Source: Collinsella sp.
Lineage (GTDB): Bacteria; Actinomycetota; Coriobacteriia; Coriobacteriales; Coriobacteriaceae
Assembly: GCA_019419405.1 (NCBI GenBank)
Contig: DYAA01000155.1
Span: forward strand, 1 to 16,348
DNA length: 16,348 nucleotides
Direction of reading: 5' to 3'
A model generated the notes under the pieces. That model had not been told where the DNA came from. It worked only from the letters and a program-made list of their open reading frames with translations, and searched no databases. This document shows positions 14,419 to 16,348 of this stretch, piece after piece. The position numbers and the translations under genes were made by a program. Within the stretch, counting starts at the first letter, position 1. Each line of letters starts with the position of its first letter.

Positions 14419-14796
14419 CTACTGGTCCCGGTCGCTGTCCCGTCCCAGCATCGCCCTCAGCTTCTCAAAGCTTTCCTCGCTCAGGCAGTGCTCCATGTGG
14501 CAGCCCTCTTGCGACGCGACCTCAGCCGAAACACCCGCATCCTCCAGCAGCCCCACGAAAAAGCAGTGACGCTCCCACATTTGGCGAGCGACCTCCAGAC
14601 CACGCTCCGTCAGATGAACGTCGCGCTTGCCCATTTCGACATAGCCGTTGCTTTCCAACGTCGCCATGGCCTTGGAAACGCTCGCCTTGGTTACGCCGAG
14701 GTACTCCGCAACGTCGATCGAGCGCACGATGCCCTGACGTTCCGATAGAACGTAGATCGATTCGAGATAGTCTTCTCCGGATTCACGCAGGGCCAT
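14419..14796 (-). CDS. DtxR/MntR-family metal-dependent transcriptional regulator
   Basis: A 125-residue two-domain regulator without the C-terminal SH3/FeoA domain. Residues 5-60 are the winged helix (EDYLESIYVLSE, then VTKASVSKAMATLESNGYVE), 65-118 the dimerisation helices. Metal ligands by comparison with MntR: D9, E12, H77, C99, E102, H103. All match MntR except that E99 is replaced by Cys, as in the iron sensors DtxR/IdeR (EGCHMEHCLS against EACRWEHVMS). Metal preference is therefore ambiguous between Mn(II) and Fe(II). With metal it should dimerise on DNA and repress uptake or activate efflux genes. AAAGG lies upstream of the ATG. Candidate targets in the window are its own leader, the permease promoter and the nitroreductase box. 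Confidence 0.88.
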   Translation of the reverse strand: MALRESGEDYLESIYVLSERQGIVRSIDVAEYLGVTKASVSKAMATLESNGYVEMGKRDVHLTERGLEVARQMWERHCFFVGLLEDAGVSAEVASQEGCHMEHCLSEESFEKLRAMLGRDSDRDQ

Positions 14797-14820
14797 GGGC
14801 CGCCTTTCGCGATGGCTTCT

Positions 14821-14901
14821 AGTTAGCCTTTGGATACTTTTGCTTGATTTACTTTACCGCAAAAGTTGCCCATGTCTTACTACTTTGCCTAAAAGTTAGC
14901 C
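14821..14901. promoter_or_regulatory. Repeat-rich control region of the DtxR-family gene
   Basis: GTTAGCC half-sites (as in the DtxR consensus) occur at 14822-14828 and 14895-14901. AGTTGCCCATG-N4-ACTA at 14864-14882 resembles the permease site. ACTTTTGC (14836-14843) and GCAAAAGT (14859-14866) form a perfect inverted pair. Autoregulation is the likely meaning. Confidence 0.5.
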
Positions 14902-14923
14902 GTGTTTCACAAAACGTGCGGGA

Positions 14924-14962
14924 CGAAAACAAAATGGGGACGCCCCGCAAGGAGTGTCCCCA
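14924..14962 (-). terminator. Terminator of the HAD phosphatase gene
   Basis: On the minus strand TGGGGAC (14962-14956) pairs with GTCCCCA (14941-14935), followed by TTTTGTTTTCG. Confidence 0.8.
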
Positions 14963-14984
14963 GGCGCCGGGTGCCGGCCCGCAG

Positions 14985-15488
14985 TTACATCAGCCCAAAG
15001 TGCTTGGCGGCGTTGTAGATGCCGTCGTCATCCACGGCGGTCGTCACATAGGTCGCTGCAGCTTTCACGGTCTCCTGCGCGTTGCCCATGGCCACACTTG
15101 TGCCCACGGCCGAGAACATCGACAGGTCGTTCTCGCCGCCGCCAAAGGCAATCGCCTCGCTCGCGTCGACACCCAGGCGTTCCAGCGTCGCCGCGACACC
15201 CAGGTCCTTACCGCCGTTGGCAGGGATAATGTCGCAGAACAAATCACACCAGCGCGTAGTGAGAGAATGCGACACCGCGTCGGTCACGATATGTTCGTCG
15301 GCAGGGTCCACAAAGGCGCAGAACTGGTAGACCGGCGCATCGAAGGCATGCTCAAACGGTTCCTCGTGGTAGACAATCCCCGCGTTGCTGCCGGCCGTCA
15401 CCACGCGCTCGGACAGGCGGTTCACAAACGAGTTCTCGCCCTGCATACACAGCGAGTCATAGCGCCCCTGCGCCACCTGGTCCACGGC
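14985..15488 (-). pseudogene. Cof-type HAD phosphatase, N-terminus removed by an IS
   Basis: About 166 residues remain of a Cof/HAD-IIB phosphatase normally about 270 long. Present: the GGKDLGVAATLERLGVDASEA segment with the conserved Lys, motif IV as AFGGGENDLSMF, and the AMGNAQETVKAAATYVT ending. Missing: the N-terminal DxDGT nucleophile motif and much of the cap. The frame is stopped by a TAA at 15489-15491, where IS DNA begins. Motif IV starts GGG instead of GDG, losing the first Asp; the second (END) remains. A GTG at 15485 could start translation of a fragment, but it cannot be catalytic. The family hydrolyses sugar phosphates and similar small substrates in the cytoplasm. Confidence 0.8.
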
Positions 15489-15490
15489 TT

Positions 15491-16208
15491 ATAGGACAAA
15501 ATGTGTGTCCCGATAGAACATCCGTTTCCATCCATTAATCCAGCCAGAACGGGTACGGGTCCCTGTGGTGGAGGTCCTCCCACACGGCCCTGTCGCCCCA
15601 CTCCGGCCCTCCGTCCTCGCGCGACGGCGAGGCGGAGTAGACGCTGAACAGGAAGTCGATGTCCGCGTCGGTCGGCATCGCGGCGAGCTTCTCGCGCGCC
15701 GTCCTCGCGTCCCCCGAATGAGCGTGGCACCACCAGAACACCGCCTTAACGCGCTTGACGGACGTCAGCCCCCGGTGGTTGCGCAGGACGGCCCTCAGCT
15801 GCGAGTTCACCCCTCCCTCGATCATGTTGTTGGTCGACGGCAGCGGGCCGGCCTTGGCAAGGGCGGGGTCGAGGTAGGTGAACAGCGTCCCCGCCGACAC
15901 CAGCGACGACAGCGACGAGCGCGCCCGCCTCAGCCTCTCGTGGGTGTAGACCCTCCTGCCGTCCACCACGGTCCTGTCCTCCAGGAAGTCGGCCCAGAAC
16001 CCGCACCAGTCGAGGTAGCGCTCGACCCAGAGCTCCGCCCGGTGCAGCGTCTCGATGCCCATGAGGTCGCGCGCGATGAGGTAGAGCTCGCGCCCCGCCT
16101 GGAGCTTCGGCCGCGTCGTCGTGTAGCGCTTGACCTGCGAGAAGGCGTGGAAGGTGCACCTCTGGACCCTGGTGCGCGGCCAGGTCTCGCGCACGGCCTT
16201 GGCGAACC
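15491..16208 (-). mobile_element. IS1249-like insertion sequence (3' portion)
   Basis: The left boundary is where the HAD reading frame breaks; the adjoining GGACAAAATGTGTGTCC (15494-15510), itself a short palindrome, looks like an IS terminus. The right side is cut at about 16209 where transposase homology stops abruptly. The other end is outside the window. Confidence 0.6.
15535..16208 (-). pseudogene. IS1249-family (IS256 group) transposase, N-terminus missing
   Basis: About 223 C-terminal residues are seen of a transposase I expect to be near 400 long. Recognisable features: FAKAVRETWPRTRVQRCTFH, the QVKRYTTTRPKLQAG stretch, ARDLMGIETLHRAELWVERYLDW, and the catalytic Glu region STNNMIEGGVNSQLRAVLRNHRG, followed by an aromatic VFWWCHAHSG segment. 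The first catalytic Asp residues and any N-terminal zinc ribbon would lie upstream and are absent. The frame stays open to the window edge, but the extra residues (from about MAQMAGLRWHDW to YSSANR) come from repeat DNA and are not transposase sequence. The rest of the gene may lie on the far side of the second element. Confidence 0.75.
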
Positions 16209-16348
16209 TGTTAGCGCTACTGTAAAAACAACCATTTTGACCAACGCTCAACAACCAATCATGCCAACGCAAACCCGCCATTTGCGCCAACGCATTTTCA
16301 CCATTTCCACCAACGCCGGGGCTTACGCTTCGATCGACGAGCGAACGA
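16209..16348 (+). mobile_element. Probable end of a second transposon (IS21/Tn552-like) inserted in the IS
   Basis: Transposase homology stops and new DNA begins with TGTTAGCGCTACTGT, containing the 8-bp palindrome TAGCGCTA, followed by four 23-bp repeats. TG-starting ends with multiple subterminal repeats bound by the transposase are known for IS21, Tn552/Tn402, Mu and Tn7-type elements. The transposase gene would lie to the right, outside the window. The element type is inference. Confidence 0.45.
16232..16323 (+). repeat. Four tandem 23-bp iterons
   Basis: Unit CCATTT-N3-CCAACGC-N7, at 16232, 16255, 16278 and 16301. CCAACGC is identical in all four; CCATTT is perfect in three and CCAATC in the second. 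The N positions differ between copies. The spacing of 23 is exact, while the flanks at 16218 and 16324 do not continue the pattern. Confidence 0.88.

Noticed and set aside
16232..16323. CRISPR-like array
   Set aside because: The period is only 23 bp, with 16 conserved and 10 variable bases split in two blocks; this is an iteron layout, not 28-36-bp repeats with spacers of similar length.
16209..16348. Coding sequence fused in frame to the transposase fragment (residues ahead of FAKAV)
   Set aside because: The frame is open by chance across a 23-bp repeat, which is not a multiple of three, and the residues do not fit the transposase family.

Overview
The window is GC-rich DNA with the gene content and codon style of a gut Coriobacteriia genome. 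Collinsella is my best guess, inferred from protein resemblance and not from a marker gene. Most of it is ordinary chromosome, broken by AT-richer accessory patches and a mobile-element pile-up at the right edge.

Left part (1-5150): the ACT-domain tail of a D-3-phosphoglycerate dehydrogenase (serA-like) with a strong terminator; a frameshifted minus-strand member of a DUF559/Vsr-like nuclease family; an M20 metallopeptidase followed by a reduced DUF1015-like protein; and a tandem pair of histidine phosphatases on the minus strand.

Centre (5151-9535): a nitroreductase with a near-canonical DtxR/IdeR iron box in front of it; a six-TM DUF308/HdeD-like membrane protein abutting a YaiI/YqxD (UPF0178) protein; a His-rich-loop metal permease of the ArsP_2/'putative manganese transporter' type whose promoter is covered by palindromic metal-box-like sites; and, divergent from it, a DEDDh 3'-5' exonuclease.

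Right part (9536-14800): an intact second copy of the DUF559-like family in an AT-richer patch; then a heavy-metal efflux module made of an ArsR/SmtB repressor with an alpha-5 zinc site, a free-standing HMA metallochaperone and a P1B-type ATPase that lacks its own HMA domain. Three near-identical operators tie the module together. A 130-nt nested palindrome separates it from a short DtxR/MntR-family regulator. Metal homeostasis is the theme: two metalloregulators, two exporters and several candidate metal boxes lie within about 9 kb.

Right edge (14985-16348): a Cof-type HAD phosphatase has lost its N-terminus to an IS1249-like element. That element's transposase is itself cut at about 16209 by DNA beginning TGTTAGCGC and carrying four 23-bp repeats. 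I read this as the end of a second, IS21/Tn552-like transposon nested in the first.

The most noteworthy signals are the nested insertion with its 23-bp iterons, the mirror-image operators around a perfect sigma-70-type promoter, the one-base G-tract frameshift in the nuclease-like paralogue, and the hybrid metal-ligand set of the DtxR-family protein.
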